A DNA stretch of 64,000 nucleotides from an uncultured Planctomycetales bacterium (lineage in GTDB: Bacteria; Planctomycetota; Planctomycetia; Isosphaerales; Isosphaeraceae): assembly GCA_903926465.1 (NCBI GenBank), contig CAIYJE010000111.1, forward strand, positions 1 to 64,000, given 5' to 3'. This document shows, one piece after another, positions 33,469-43,230 of this stretch; positions within the stretch are counted from its first letter, which is position 1; every line of letters starts with the position of its first letter. The translations under genes were made by a program, and so were the position numbers. The notes under the pieces were generated by a model. The model worked only from the letters and a program-made list of their open reading frames with translations, was not told where the DNA came from and did no database searches.

Positions 33469-35682
33469 TCAAGCCGTGGTCGTGGCAGATTTCCGCTCCA
33501 ATTTTCGCGCTGGACCTGAGCCACCACCATCCGTTGGAAGTGCCCAGGATTCCCAGGAATTTGAACCATAGCTGGACCAGTTTCGGAGGTCTTCGCTCAG
33601 GTCGTTGAACACAATGCCGCCGAGATGAATTCGAGACTGATCCAGCATGGCCTTGGCACGACGGAGCGGGCTGAGTTCATTGGCTCCCGAGCGAACCACG
33701 AGCAGGGTGGTGTCTGCGAGCCGGCCCAGCATTCGACCATCGGCCAGGCCCAGAATGGCAGGCCCATCCAGGATGACCCGGTGGTATTGTCTGGCCAGGG
33801 CCGTGATCAGTTGCTTCAGTTCCAGAGATCCAAGAATTTCAATTGGTACGCCGGCCAGGTGCCCAGAGGGCAGGAACGAGAGGCCAGGAATTTCGGTGCA
33901 GGGAACTACGGCACGTTGCCAGGGCATTTCTCCCTGAAGCACGTCGACCAGTCCGAGCGCGGGATCGGCCTCAAACACGGCAGCCAGTGAAGGGCGACGA
34001 AGGTCGCAATCCACAAGAATCGTTCGCTCACCAGAAAGCGCACAGGTGGCCGCAAGGTTCAGGGCAGTTGTGCTTTTGCCTTCACCGGCCTTGGCACTGG
34101 TGATCAAAATGGTCACATGCGGCGAATCGACCGGTTCAGAACCGATCAGGCTGGCCCGAAGGTTCCGGAATGCATCGGCCTCTATGGTGCCTGGAACGGC
34201 AGGAGTCCAAAGATGGCCGCCTCGGTTCATGCGTGCTAAACGACGCATCCGAGGTACCACCCCCAGCAGTGGAAGCGAGAGGTTGGGTCCAAGATGCTCA
34301 GGCACCTTGACCAGCCGATCCATGGCCTCCAGACCGCAGACAAGCCCAAGCCCCACCAGCGATGACAGCACGCTGATCAGGCCAATCATCATCATCCGCC
34401 GGGGTCGAATTGGAGCGATTGGATCTACCGCGCTTAGTAAAGGCACAACAGGCGCCGACAGGGTGGGTGAAACCGACTCGAATCGCAACTCATTCTCTTG
34501 AGTCTTGGTGATCAGGTGCTCAAGCTGATCTCGCTGTCGTCTTAACGCCAGAAATTGCTGAAACTGAGGTGCAGACTGCTGCATCTCAATTTTTTGCTTG
34601 TTGACCTGCCGCTCCAGCTCCTTGATCTCTTCAAGCGAGCGGTTGAGCCGCATGGAACCGATGTCGGCAACGGCTGGAGTTTTTTCATCCAGCTCCGCCT
34701 GATCAATGGAGAGGTCCAGGGTGCCCAAGCGTTTCCGTAGCGACTTCACCACCGGGTCATTCCGGTGATTCCGGATCGTGCTCTGGTAATAAGATAGCTC
34801 GTTGGCAATCTGGGTCCGTGACTTCTGCAAGTCGCGAAGCGAGCCTTCCGCAACATCATTCTGGTCGGCTCTTTCACGCAGACCTGGCCACATTTCAGCC
34901 AGGTTTTGCTCGTAGGCCAGATCCTCGAAACGGACCCGTTTCTGGAGCAATAATGACCGCATGTTGAGGTACTCTTCCTCAACAAAGTTACGACCATCAG
35001 GCGCAAAGTAAGGAGCCACCTTGATGATCTTTGCAATCTGATCATCAATTCCTTTCAGATCAACCCGAAGTCGGTCCAGACTCTTGAGCGCAGCACTCTT
35101 GGAGTTGTTGATCTTGTCAACTTCCCTGAGCTTGGTCTCTTCTTCGTACTTCCGGATCAGGGCGTTCAAGACCTTCGCCACGCGGTCTTGGTCTTGACTT
35201 TCCACGGTAATCACAAAGGTGCTGGTGCCTGGAATCCGTTTTGTGCCCAAGGAGCTGCTCACCTCATTCACAAGTGCAGCGGCCGCTACAGGGTCGGCCG
35301 GCTCGAACTCGCGAACCACGGACGTGATCAGGGCCTTGGTCCCAAACTGGCCCATCGTGTCGAGCACGAACTGCTCGGTATTGTCGCGATTGAGGTTGGC
35401 GGGGTGCTCGACAATGACGGACAAGGCATGGTTGAACTCAGGAGGAACAATCCGCACCTGAGCCATCGCCTGAAAAACCGAGGGTTGCCTGAGAACGTAG
35501 GCCGTTCCAAGGAACGCCAGCGTGAGCGCGACTCCAAAGGCAACCCACCAGCGGCGTCTGAAAGCACGCAGATAATCCCCCAGAGTTTTGGGGATCGAAT
35601 CTACCGTGGCCGAGGGAGAAGCGAGAGCCGGTGAACCTACTCCGGGCGGCCCATATCCGTAGGGGGCGATGATCCGATCCAT
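33469..35682 (-). CDS. Wzz-type chain-length regulator fused to BY-kinase
   Basis: This 737-residue protein controls polymer length and export. The N-terminal Wzz domain has a first membrane span near 45-65 (WWVAFGVALTLAFLGTAYVL), a periplasmic coiled-coil region of over 300 residues, and a second span near 430-450. The cytoplasmic C-terminus is a bacterial tyrosine kinase: Walker A AKAGEGKSTTALNLA near 524-538, Walker A' VDCDLRRPSL and Walker B VILDGPAILG. The usual C-terminal tyrosine cluster, the autophosphorylation site, is nearly absent: the tail has a single Tyr (SSYGSN) and ends in a basic/Ser stretch. It may therefore be regulated differently from Wzc. Confidence 0.9.
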   Translation of the reverse strand: MDRIIAPYGYGPPGVGSPALASPSATVDSIPKTLGDYLRAFRRRWWVAFGVALTLAFLGTAYVLRQPSVFQAMAQVRIVPPEFNHALSVIVEHPANLNRDNTEQFVLDTMGQFGTKALITSVVREFEPADPVAAAALVNEVSSSLGTKRIPGTSTFVITVESQDQDRVAKVLNALIRKYEEETKLREVDKINNSKSAALKSLDRLRVDLKGIDDQIAKIIKVAPYFAPDGRNFVEEEYLNMRSLLLQKRVRFEDLAYEQNLAEMWPGLRERADQNDVAEGSLRDLQKSRTQIANELSYYQSTIRNHRNDPVVKSLRKRLGTLDLSIDQAELDEKTPAVADIGSMRLNRSLEEIKELERQVNKQKIEMQQSAPQFQQFLALRRQRDQLEHLITKTQENELRFESVSPTLSAPVVPLLSAVDPIAPIRPRRMMMIGLISVLSSLVGLGLVCGLEAMDRLVKVPEHLGPNLSLPLLGVVPRMRRLARMNRGGHLWTPAVPGTIEADAFRNLRASLIGSEPVDSPHVTILITSAKAGEGKSTTALNLAATCALSGERTILVDCDLRRPSLAAVFEADPALGLVDVLQGEMPWQRAVVPCTEIPGLSFLPSGHLAGVPIEILGSLELKQLITALARQYHRVILDGPAILGLADGRMLGRLADTTLLVVRSGANELSPLRRAKAMLDQSRIHLGGIVFNDLSEDLRNWSSYGSNSWESWALPTDGGGSGPARKLERKSATTTA

Positions 35683-35783
35683 GGAATCTTGCCTCGATGT
35701 TCAGAGCAGGGTGTTGATCAAGTAAGTTTGCAAATCAAGTGAGGCCGAACATGGCTAGACATGTCCAAGCGGCCGTTAACCCA

Positions 35784-37421
35784 TCATGTGGTTGGTGGGC
35801 GTTTCTGGGTCAGGGGTTGAATTCCGGAGGAGCCGGCAAATGCCAACGCCGGTTTAGAATCGGTGTTTGCCTCCAGAACGGAATCGGGCCCAGATCGCTC
35901 TCGTGATGTCTGGGTCTTGGGTGGGAACCCTGCGAGAACACAGAGTCGCCTGGCCGCAACTTCAGCCAGCTTCTGGCTCGATCGAAACAGAATGTCTGCG
36001 TCAAATTCCACGTCTGGAGAATGCTGGACCAGCAGGATGACTTCGATCCCCGAGGGTTCCTTGATCAGGAATCGGGCCCAATGTCCATCATTCAGCTCGG
36101 TAATCTCAGGCTGATCCAGCCCAGGTCCAGCCAAAGGCCCAGGTTCCAGTCGCAGGAGCATCGTGGCTCCAAGCTGGCTGGCGGCATCTTCAAGCACCAC
36201 GCGAACAGCACCGGGTGAATCACAAAGCTCAATGCGTTGGACCAGGTCCCAGGTAAAACGAGCGGCGTGCCGCTCCATGCGGCGGCGACGGCGGCGTCCC
36301 CGTAAATCGTTGAGCAACTGGGTCAACTCGTCCCGGCGGCTGGTCAAAACCAGGAGAAAAGCAATGCAGCCGGCCAGGCCAAGAATCAGAACCAGCAGGT
36401 CGCTTCGCCGGGCCACGCCCAGCATCGCCACACCACACAGGCCCGCGGTGAACAGGTACAGGATTTTGACCGACTGCTTGGTGGTAAGCCCAAGCCCGAT
36501 CAGTAGATGGTGGATGTGGCGTCGATCGGCCGAACTCAGGGGCAGGTCACGCACCCAGCGACGAAAGATTGCCATCGCGGTATCGCAAATGGGCAGCCCC
36601 ATGGCGACCACAGGGAACAGGATGGCGATGGAATCTGTTCCCTTTGCGGAATCCTGGATGCCGATGATGCCAAGCCATAGACCAAGTAACAGGCTTCCAC
36701 TATCACCCAGGAAAATGCAGGCAGGATTCCAGTTGTAGAGCAAGAATCCCGCAAGGCTTCCCATCAAGGCCGCGGCAAGCAGCGCAGAACCGAGGTTGCC
36801 ACTGTAAACCGAGATCAGCATCAGCGTCCCGGCCACAATCAACCCAACGCCAGAGGCCAGGCCATCCATGCCATCGATCAAGTTCCAGATGTTCATGCAC
36901 GCCGTGAACCACAACAGCGTGATCGCCAGGCTCGGCAGGTCAATCCAGAGTGCCTTTGAGACTCCAGTTAGCGTCAAGGCAAACGGAGCACTTACCGTTA
37001 CGTGGGTTCCCAGCAGGTCCAGACCCGTGATCCGGATTCCACCCAGATACAAGATCAGCACCGCGCAACCCTGGCCTGCGAGTTTCAAACGTGGACTCAG
37101 GCCACGTGTATCGTCCAACACACCAACAACCAGGGTCAGAACGGAGGCAGCCAAGATCGGCAGGAGTTGCTTCCACCACGGCCCAAAGCTGTCCCACTCT
37201 CGCAAGTCTCCGCGGAAGACCACCAGGGAAACCGCAGCGAAGATCCCCAGAGCCAGCCCAACTCCGCCCATTCTCGGAACGGACGTCGTATGAATCCGTC
37301 GAAAATTGTCGGGGGTATCAATAGCACCCATCCAGCCGGCAAGCCGGGTGATGAGTGGAATTACCAAAGCGCATACCAGAAACGCACAGGCGAATCCAAG
37401 CAATAAAAGGTTGAGCGTCAT
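35784..37421 (-). CDS. WecA/MraY-family sugar-1-phosphate transferase with extra C-terminal domain
   Basis: This enzyme starts polysaccharide assembly by moving a sugar phosphate (GlcNAc-1-P in WecA) from a UDP-sugar to undecaprenyl phosphate. The 545-residue protein has about eleven membrane spans over residues 1-375 and the family motifs IHTTSVPRMGG, GVLDDTRGLSPRLKL, NIWNLIDGMDGLASG, FLGDSGSLLLG and DRRHIHHLL. A basic RGRRRRRRMERH linker at about 375-385 is followed by about 160 extra residues (GAF-like in feel: CDSPGAVRVVLEDAASQLGA, IEVILLVQHSPD). Family members usually stop near 330-380 residues. It is the first gene of the leftward exopolysaccharide operon. Confidence 0.92.
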   Translation of the reverse strand: MTLNLLLLGFACAFLVCALVIPLITRLAGWMGAIDTPDNFRRIHTTSVPRMGGVGLALGIFAAVSLVVFRGDLREWDSFGPWWKQLLPILAASVLTLVVGVLDDTRGLSPRLKLAGQGCAVLILYLGGIRITGLDLLGTHVTVSAPFALTLTGVSKALWIDLPSLAITLLWFTACMNIWNLIDGMDGLASGVGLIVAGTLMLISVYSGNLGSALLAAALMGSLAGFLLYNWNPACIFLGDSGSLLLGLWLGIIGIQDSAKGTDSIAILFPVVAMGLPICDTAMAIFRRWVRDLPLSSADRRHIHHLLIGLGLTTKQSVKILYLFTAGLCGVAMLGVARRSDLLVLILGLAGCIAFLLVLTSRRDELTQLLNDLRGRRRRRRMERHAARFTWDLVQRIELCDSPGAVRVVLEDAASQLGATMLLRLEPGPLAGPGLDQPEITELNDGHWARFLIKEPSGIEVILLVQHSPDVEFDADILFRSSQKLAEVAARRLCVLAGFPPKTQTSRERSGPDSVLEANTDSKPALAFAGSSGIQPLTQKRPPTT

Positions 37422-37975
37422 GGATCAGCCATCCCGTCCTGAGAGGCAGACCACACGATCTTCAGCTTCCTGGCCAGTCTCCAGACCCCGAACTAGGCAA
37501 ACACAACTCATGTGTAGCATTTGCGCTGGGGGCCCCTGAATCATCCTTGTCGGTTGAGCAGGGGGGGATGGAGCGTCCGTGCAGGGTGTCGATCTTGTGC
37601 GGTCCGTCGGCTCACCGAATTCCACCGTTCCCGAATCCAGCCACAGGTTGGGGCTCGACCAGAAACAGATGGGCAGAGTCAAGAAAACATGGAAGGCATC
37701 GTCCAGATCTGGTCTGATCGAACTCGCAACCCATGTCCACTTCACGGCAAATACTATCCTTTCTGCAGGCGGCTGGGTCAACCCATCTTCGCCTGGAACA
37801 CCCTTATCTGAGAGCCTTCAACCCGTTCGGATTGGCCCCCAACCACCGTTCGACGCGTGAACTGATCCGAATCACTTAGCCTCACCAGTCATTAGCCCGC
37901 GGTTGACGACCCGCCATCGGCTCGATACCATCCTGTGACCACTCAGGATTTGCCTCCTCGATCAAGGACGATCGC
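37422..37975. other. Divergent control region of the exopolysaccharide locus
   Basis: This 554-nt region separates the two divergent arms, so it should hold promoters for both the WecA-like gene and the first rightward glycosyltransferase. No convincing small gene is present; the 93- and 96-residue frames at 37521-37860 have no ribosome sites. One sigma70-like promoter on the plus strand is listed separately. Confidence 0.5.
37903..37931 (+). promoter_or_regulatory. Candidate sigma70-type promoter of the rightward arm
   Basis: TTGACG (37903-37908) and TACCAT (37926-37931) are 17 nt apart, with 5/6 and 4/6 consensus matches. Transcription would start near 37938, about 38 nt before the GTG start at 37976. 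Confidence 0.35.
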
Positions 37976-39340
37976 GTGCGCTCAAGCACCGCACCACCAG
38001 AGTCTGGTGAAACAACGCTCGTGTGCCACCACGCGGCCGGCCACCAGATCTTGCTTGCCTGCCCAGATTCCCGCCCTCCAGCGTATGAGGCTGCGGTTGG
38101 ACTTTCAGATGCAGGCCTGCTCGGCGCATTTGAAACCTCGTTTTATTTCGGCAGCCAATCTCGTGTCATTGACCGGCTGGTTGCCACCCTGCCAAGCAGG
38201 CTGAAGGGCCGCCTGAGCCGACGCTCACATCCTGAGATCCCCGGAAGTCGTGTTATCAGCCATCCGGAAGTGGATCTTGCCTTGGCCGCCGAGAACCGGA
38301 TCAAGACCGCATCCCGGCGCCGAAAGCTCTCTCAGTGGCGAGCGGAATACTTTGATCGCCAACTTCGGCGGCAGGTCGAACGCGATCACCCGGCCGCCGT
38401 CTTCCTTTTCAGTGACGTCGGTTCCGGCCAAACCTTGCCACACTGCCGAAAACTGGGAATCCCAACCATCGTCAGCGTGGTTCACGGAGATCCCGCCGAA
38501 GAGCAAGACTTGCTGAAACGCGAAGCCGATCGCTCTCCAGAGTACTTTCCGCTCTATCTGGGAGATGGTGACATCGACCTCACGGAGCTGGAATGGCTCC
38601 ATCAGCGACGCCAGGCCGACCGCAACCTGGCGACCTTGCTACTGGTTCCCTCCCTGCATATCGCGGAACGGCTTCAGGCGCAGAACATCCCCGAGGAACG
38701 GATCCGGGTCATACCCTATGCCGCCGATGTGAATCGGTTCCGGCCCCGACCCCACTCCCAACCCAGGCCCGGCTGCCAGTTCGTGTTCGCCGGCGGTATC
38801 ACCCAGCGCAAGGGAATCAGTTACTTACTCCAAGCCTGGCGCATGATTCAGCGGCCAGGGTGGTCGCTTCACCTGGTTGGTGCCCTGCCGCGAAAACTTG
38901 GACCACTCCAGGCCGATCTCGATCAACCGGGCATCGTCTGGCGCGGTCGAGTTGCCCACTCGGAGATGCCCGCCCTTCTCTCAGATTCCGATGTCTTCGT
39001 CTTTCCATCCCTTTTTGAAGGCTCAGCCGTCGTGACCTATGAGGCCCTGGCCGCCGGTTTGCCGGAAGTGGTCACACGAGAGGCTGGGTCCGTTGTCAGA
39101 GATGGGCGAGAAGGGCTCATCGTGCCGGCCGGAGATCCAGGCACGCTGGCTGAAAAAATGGAAAGGCTCGGTACGGACATCGAGCTGCGGGCCGAGATGG
39201 CCACCGCCGCTCGCAAACGGGGTGAAGAATTCAACTGGCTTCGATACCGTCAATCGGTTGCCGAGGCCGTGCTCTCCCTGGTTCCCTCAAGTTGTTCAGC
39301 GAACCCGTTTCGTGAGTCGCTTGCTCCACGGAAGGGATAG
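37976..39340 (+). CDS. Glycosyltransferase, GT4 type
   Basis: This 454-residue protein is a probable retaining glycosyltransferase of the GT-B fold that adds a sugar to the growing repeat unit on the cytoplasmic side. The C-terminal nucleotide-sugar-binding half shows VIPYAADVNRFRP, FVFAGGITQRKGISYLLQAW, SDSDVFVFPSLFEGSAVVTYEAL (the EX7E-type region) and GREGLIVPAGDPGTLAEKM. The N-terminal half is divergent and unusually basic. The start is GTG at 37976 with AAGGA about 8 nt upstream. It is the first of five glycan genes on the plus strand. The sugar specificity cannot be read. Confidence 0.88.
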   Translation: MRSSTAPPESGETTLVCHHAAGHQILLACPDSRPPAYEAAVGLSDAGLLGAFETSFYFGSQSRVIDRLVATLPSRLKGRLSRRSHPEIPGSRVISHPEVDLALAAENRIKTASRRRKLSQWRAEYFDRQLRRQVERDHPAAVFLFSDVGSGQTLPHCRKLGIPTIVSVVHGDPAEEQDLLKREADRSPEYFPLYLGDGDIDLTELEWLHQRRQADRNLATLLLVPSLHIAERLQAQNIPEERIRVIPYAADVNRFRPRPHSQPRPGCQFVFAGGITQRKGISYLLQAWRMIQRPGWSLHLVGALPRKLGPLQADLDQPGIVWRGRVAHSEMPALLSDSDVFVFPSLFEGSAVVTYEALAAGLPEVVTREAGSVVRDGREGLIVPAGDPGTLAEKMERLGTDIELRAEMATAARKRGEEFNWLRYRQSVAEAVLSLVPSSCSANPFRESLAPRKG

Positions 39341-39346
39341 CCCACA

Positions 39347-40723
39347 ATGGCCCAAGACCAGATTCCCGTCTACCTGACCGCCGCCATGATCGTGCTCGTT
39401 TTTCTGGGCTCGGTCTTGCGCAAGCAATTTGATCCATTTGCACCGCTCTGGCTCTTCCTCGCGGGTTACGTTCAGGTTTACGTGGTCCAGGCCATCTCGT
39501 ACCGCGAATACGCATTACGCGTGCGCGGGTCAGAACTGGTCACGGCGGCCAATACCCGGGCCGCCTGGGCTATCGCCTGGTTCTTGCTGATCTACCACTG
39601 CGGCATCGCCAAAAAAATTGCCGCACGGCTTCCACGTGTGGCATCTTGCTGGTCTCCAGCCTTGGTCGTGGCGGTGTCTCCCCCGTTAATTGCCTGGGGC
39701 CTGATTTGCGCGGGTGTGGCACTTCGGTCCATGGAAGTTGCCCAGGAAGAGAACATCCTGCGTGCGTTTCCCATTGTAATGCTAGCCTCGGGGGTGATGT
39801 TGCTGGTCACTGGCCGCCAGCCGGCCAAACCCCGACCCATTCTCACGGCTTGCGGCCTGATGGTCGTGCTTGCGTACGTGGCGATCTGGATGTTCAACGG
39901 GCGCCGGTCCCATGCGGTCATCGGTGTTTTGACGGGCATTGCCGCATGGTACCTGCCTCGATTCCGCCGGCCTTCCATGCCAGTGCTCGGGCTCACCGCC
40001 GTCGCCTGCGCTCTTGTTGTGTCGCTTGCGCTTGGCTGGCGCAATAATTTGCGGTATGAGCCAACGCCTGCGGGGTTCCTGCGTTACCTCACAGAGTTTG
40101 ATGCCAGCAGCATGCTGATCAACTTGAACCTCAAAGAAAAGAACGATACGGTCAGCCCACTCGTAGAGCAGGAAAGCAAGGAAACCGAGGAGTACGGTGG
40201 GTTCCTGCTCATGATGTACGCCGTTCCGGAACTCTCAGACTATGACTACGGCTCCAGTTACCTGAGAATTTTTTCGACCTTCATCCCCCGCTTGGTCTGG
40301 CCGAACAAGCCAATTTATGGGCGTGATGCCTGGATCAGCGCCTGGATGGCCGGCTCCGAATTCAAACGGAACAAAGAATTCACGGGGCCAGCCATCAGCC
40401 TGCTGGGTGCCACGCAGTTGAACGGTGGGGCCATAGCCACACTGATCGTACTAGCCGCCCTCGCACTGCTGACCCGGACAGCCTATGACTACTTCCGGTT
40501 CCATGCGCACTTGCCGTGGGCCCAGGTGTGGTGGTGCCTGACCTACTACAACGCCTGGCTGATGACCGTAAACGATGATCCACTCGTCTGGTTCTATTAC
40601 ATCTACGGACACACCACCTTGCCGCCCATGGCCGCGTTGTGGATTTATTTGCGACTCAACGATCGGCCTCAAACTGCCAGAACTGGAGGCCTGCCAGGCA
40701 TGGCCTCACCCGCGCTTGCCTGA
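39347..40723 (+). CDS. Oligosaccharide repeat-unit polymerase-like membrane protein
   Basis: This 458-residue protein has about ten membrane spans. The central loop (ETEEYGGFLLMMYAVPEL) and IPRLVWPNKPIYGRDAW are typical of Wzy-type repeat-unit polymerases, which join lipid-linked units at the periplasmic face. Overall similarity in this family is low, so the call rests on topology, that P-R-x-x-W-P-x-K-P-like loop and the context of glycosyltransferases on both sides (6 nt after the previous gene). Polysaccharide export or acyltransferase functions are less likely alternatives. Confidence 0.72.
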   Translation: MAQDQIPVYLTAAMIVLVFLGSVLRKQFDPFAPLWLFLAGYVQVYVVQAISYREYALRVRGSELVTAANTRAAWAIAWFLLIYHCGIAKKIAARLPRVASCWSPALVVAVSPPLIAWGLICAGVALRSMEVAQEENILRAFPIVMLASGVMLLVTGRQPAKPRPILTACGLMVVLAYVAIWMFNGRRSHAVIGVLTGIAAWYLPRFRRPSMPVLGLTAVACALVVSLALGWRNNLRYEPTPAGFLRYLTEFDASSMLINLNLKEKNDTVSPLVEQESKETEEYGGFLLMMYAVPELSDYDYGSSYLRIFSTFIPRLVWPNKPIYGRDAWISAWMAGSEFKRNKEFTGPAISLLGATQLNGGAIATLIVLAALALLTRTAYDYFRFHAHLPWAQVWWCLTYYNAWLMTVNDDPLVWFYYIYGHTTLPPMAALWIYLRLNDRPQTARTGGLPGMASPALA

Positions 40724-40764
40724 ACGCCTTGCCGTTGGCTTGCGCAAAGACATTCGAATCCGGA

Positions 40765-41979
40765 ATGGAGTCCGACACCTTGAAACTTACGATCTGCTTC
40801 ACAAACTTCGGCCCGTACCACCTGGCAAGGCTCCGGGCGCTCGGGATCTCGCTCCGGGAAACCGGCGATGAACTGATTGCTTATGAGGTTGCCGGCCGCG
40901 AGCAACGATACCCCTGGGTTCCGCTTCATGGCCAGGAACCATTCACCTGGCAAACGTTCTTTCCGACCGCCACGCTAGAGACGCTGGCTCCGTCGAGTTG
41001 TCGGCAAGCAATTTCCCAGCACCTTGACCGTGACAAGCCAGATGCCGTGGCGGTGGTGGGTTACACACGCCCAGAGTCTCTCGCCTTACTGAGCTGGGCG
41101 GTACGACGTTCGATCCCACGCATCTTGATGTCCGAAAGTCAGGCGATCGATAAGCCGCGTGTCTGGTGGAAAGAAGCGGTCAAAGCACGCAGGGTGCAGC
41201 GGTTTTCGTCGGCACTTGTGGGTGGGCCACAGCACCGAGATTACCTGGTCCAGCTTGGAATTCCGGCGACAAAAATTGCGATGGGGTACAACGCGGTGGA
41301 TCATGATCAGATCCGCGACCGGGTTGACCAGCATCGAACCACCACGAGTGGCCGCCCTGCGCATCCTCGCCCTTACTTTCTGGCGGTCAACCGATTCGTG
41401 CCCGAAAAAAACCTGGCGCGTCTGCTGCGTGCCTACGCCGCCTACAGAGCCACAGTCTCTTCAGAAAACTGCTGGGATCTTGTGCTCTGCGGAGACGGCC
41501 CGGAGCGTGACCAGCTTCAGCAACTGGTGAACCAGCTCGAATTGACCCCGTATGTGCAATTCCCTGGATTCCTTCAAGAGCGAGACCTGGTGGCATGGTG
41601 GGCAGGGGCATCGGCCTTTGTGCACCCAAGTCTCATGGAGCCGTGGGGCCTGGTGGTCAATGAGGCGGCGGCTTGCCGCTTACCACTCTTGGTTTCTACT
41701 CATGCCGGATGCATGGAAACACTGGTGCCGGAACCCATCGGCACAACCGGTCTTCGATTCAACCCTACCCACGATGAAGCGGTGACTCAATCACTGGTCT
41801 GGATGGCCGCCCGAACGCCTGCTGAACGAGCGGCCATGGGACAGCGGGCGGAATTGACGGCCGCGGAATGGGGGCCCGCTCGTTTTGCCAAGGGTACCCT
41901 CGAAGCGCTGGCGATGGCCCAGCAAACGCGTAAACCAGGCAAATCGGCCAAAGTTCGTGCCATGAGGAGTGTCGGCTGA
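40765..41979 (+). CDS. Glycosyltransferase, GT4 type
   Basis: This GT-B glycosyltransferase of about 404 residues begins LKLTICFTNFGPYHLARLRALG. The C-terminal half has FLAVNRFVPEKNLARLLRAY, LVLCGDGPERDQLQQL, VQFPGFLQERDLVAWWAGA and ASAFVHPSLMEPWGLVVNEA, the EX7E motif of GT4 enzymes. The frame is open from 40639, inside the previous gene, but the family-like N-terminus supports ATG at 40765. TTG at 40780 has a better ribosome site (GGAG) and is also possible. The ATG of the next gene overlaps its stop codon by one base, so translation is coupled. Confidence 0.88.
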   Translation: MESDTLKLTICFTNFGPYHLARLRALGISLRETGDELIAYEVAGREQRYPWVPLHGQEPFTWQTFFPTATLETLAPSSCRQAISQHLDRDKPDAVAVVGYTRPESLALLSWAVRRSIPRILMSESQAIDKPRVWWKEAVKARRVQRFSSALVGGPQHRDYLVQLGIPATKIAMGYNAVDHDQIRDRVDQHRTTTSGRPAHPRPYFLAVNRFVPEKNLARLLRAYAAYRATVSSENCWDLVLCGDGPERDQLQQLVNQLELTPYVQFPGFLQERDLVAWWAGASAFVHPSLMEPWGLVVNEAAACRLPLLVSTHAGCMETLVPEPIGTTGLRFNPTHDEAVTQSLVWMAARTPAERAAMGQRAELTAAEWGPARFAKGTLEALAMAQQTRKPGKSAKVRAMRSVG

Positions 41980-43172
41980 TGCAAACGTTCAATCTTCGGT
42001 CAGGCACAGAAACAATTGCCAAGCCAGCGGCATCCTTGCAGCCCTATTTGCACGTATGCAACGGCATGGACCCGTTCCGTGATGGCGGCATGGTCCCCAG
42101 TATCTTGGGATTTTTAGGTGCTCTGGCTGAGCAGGGGACCGCCATCCGGGCCGTCACACCCACAGCCTCGAAGCTTGAGAACCTCAAAATTCCGCCAGGG
42201 GTCGAACTGATTGGCCCCGACCGCCACCTTGGTGCCTGGATCAAACAGGCTCCTGTGGCACATTTTCATGGGCTCTGGCAGTACCACGTGCGAGCGGGCA
42301 CCCGTGAGGCAAGACGTTACCGCGTCCCTTACGTCATGGCCGCACACGGCATGGCAGACCCCTGGGCGCTTCAGCATAAGCCATGGAAGAAACGTATTTA
42401 CACGTTTCTGGTTGAGGGGAAGAACCTTGGCCACGCTGCGTGTTTGCACGCCCTTTCGGTTCCCGAGGTCTCACACCTGCGTCAAATGGCCCCCAAAACT
42501 CCCATCGCGCTGGTACCGAACGGAGTGAATTTGGCCCCGTTTGAAAATCTTCCAGGCCGGGAAGTTCTGGAGGCTGCGCACCCTGAACTTCGAGGCAAAT
42601 TCCTGGTCCTCTTTTTGAGCCGGCTGCACGTCAAGAAGGGGCTCGACCTGCTGGCGGAAAGCATGATTGCGCTCCACCGCAATCATCCAGAGTTGCACAT
42701 CCTGCTCGCCGGTCGAGATGAGGGAGCTGGCAGTCTGTTCCTGGACACAATCCGGCAAGCCGGCCTGGGCCACACAGTGACCTCGCTTGGCCACGTGCAT
42801 GGGGAATCAGCGCGCCAGGCCTGGGGTGCCGCCGATGCCTTTGTGCTGCCCAGCTATAGCGAAGGATTTAGCATGGCGGTCCTTGAAGCCCTGGCCGCAC
42901 GCCTGCCAGTGCTCATTTCCAAAGCCTGCCACTTCCAGCAACTTGAAGCGGCCGGCGGCGGGTTGATTGTGGAGCCAAACGCACAGGCGCTTCAGACAGG
43001 CCTACGTGAACTGCTATCCATGACCAGTTCCGAACGAGCGGAAATGGCCACGCAAGGGCGACGTCTGGTGGAGCGAGATTTCACCTGGTCCCGACAGGGA
43101 GCCAGGCTTCAACAGCTTTATCACTGGGTCCTGGGCGGAGGCACGCCCCCTGAGTTCGTGACGCTGTCCTGA
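41979..43172 (+). CDS. Glycosyltransferase, GT4 type
   Basis: This 397-residue GT-B glycosyltransferase has an N-terminal half with DPFRDGGMVPSILGFLGALA and an acceptor-side AHFHGLWQYH. The C-terminal half has VPNGVNLAPFENLPG, LFLSRLHVKKGLDLLAESM, LHILLAGRDEGAGSLF, WGAADAFVLPSYSEGFSMAV (EX7E) and GGGLIVEPNAQAL. WxYxR-like and SEGFSMAVLEALA segments are close to the mannosyl/rhamnosyltransferase-like GT4 groups, but the donor is not certain. It is coupled to the upstream glycosyltransferase by TGATG. Confidence 0.88.
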   Translation: MQTFNLRSGTETIAKPAASLQPYLHVCNGMDPFRDGGMVPSILGFLGALAEQGTAIRAVTPTASKLENLKIPPGVELIGPDRHLGAWIKQAPVAHFHGLWQYHVRAGTREARRYRVPYVMAAHGMADPWALQHKPWKKRIYTFLVEGKNLGHAACLHALSVPEVSHLRQMAPKTPIALVPNGVNLAPFENLPGREVLEAAHPELRGKFLVLFLSRLHVKKGLDLLAESMIALHRNHPELHILLAGRDEGAGSLFLDTIRQAGLGHTVTSLGHVHGESARQAWGAADAFVLPSYSEGFSMAVLEALAARLPVLISKACHFQQLEAAGGGLIVEPNAQALQTGLRELLSMTSSERAEMATQGRRLVERDFTWSRQGARLQQLYHWVLGGGTPPEFVTLS

Positions 43173-43230
43173 AGAACCAGATCCTCACACCCCAGAAGCG
43201 GCCCATCACATTTTCGTTAGGGACAGCCAC

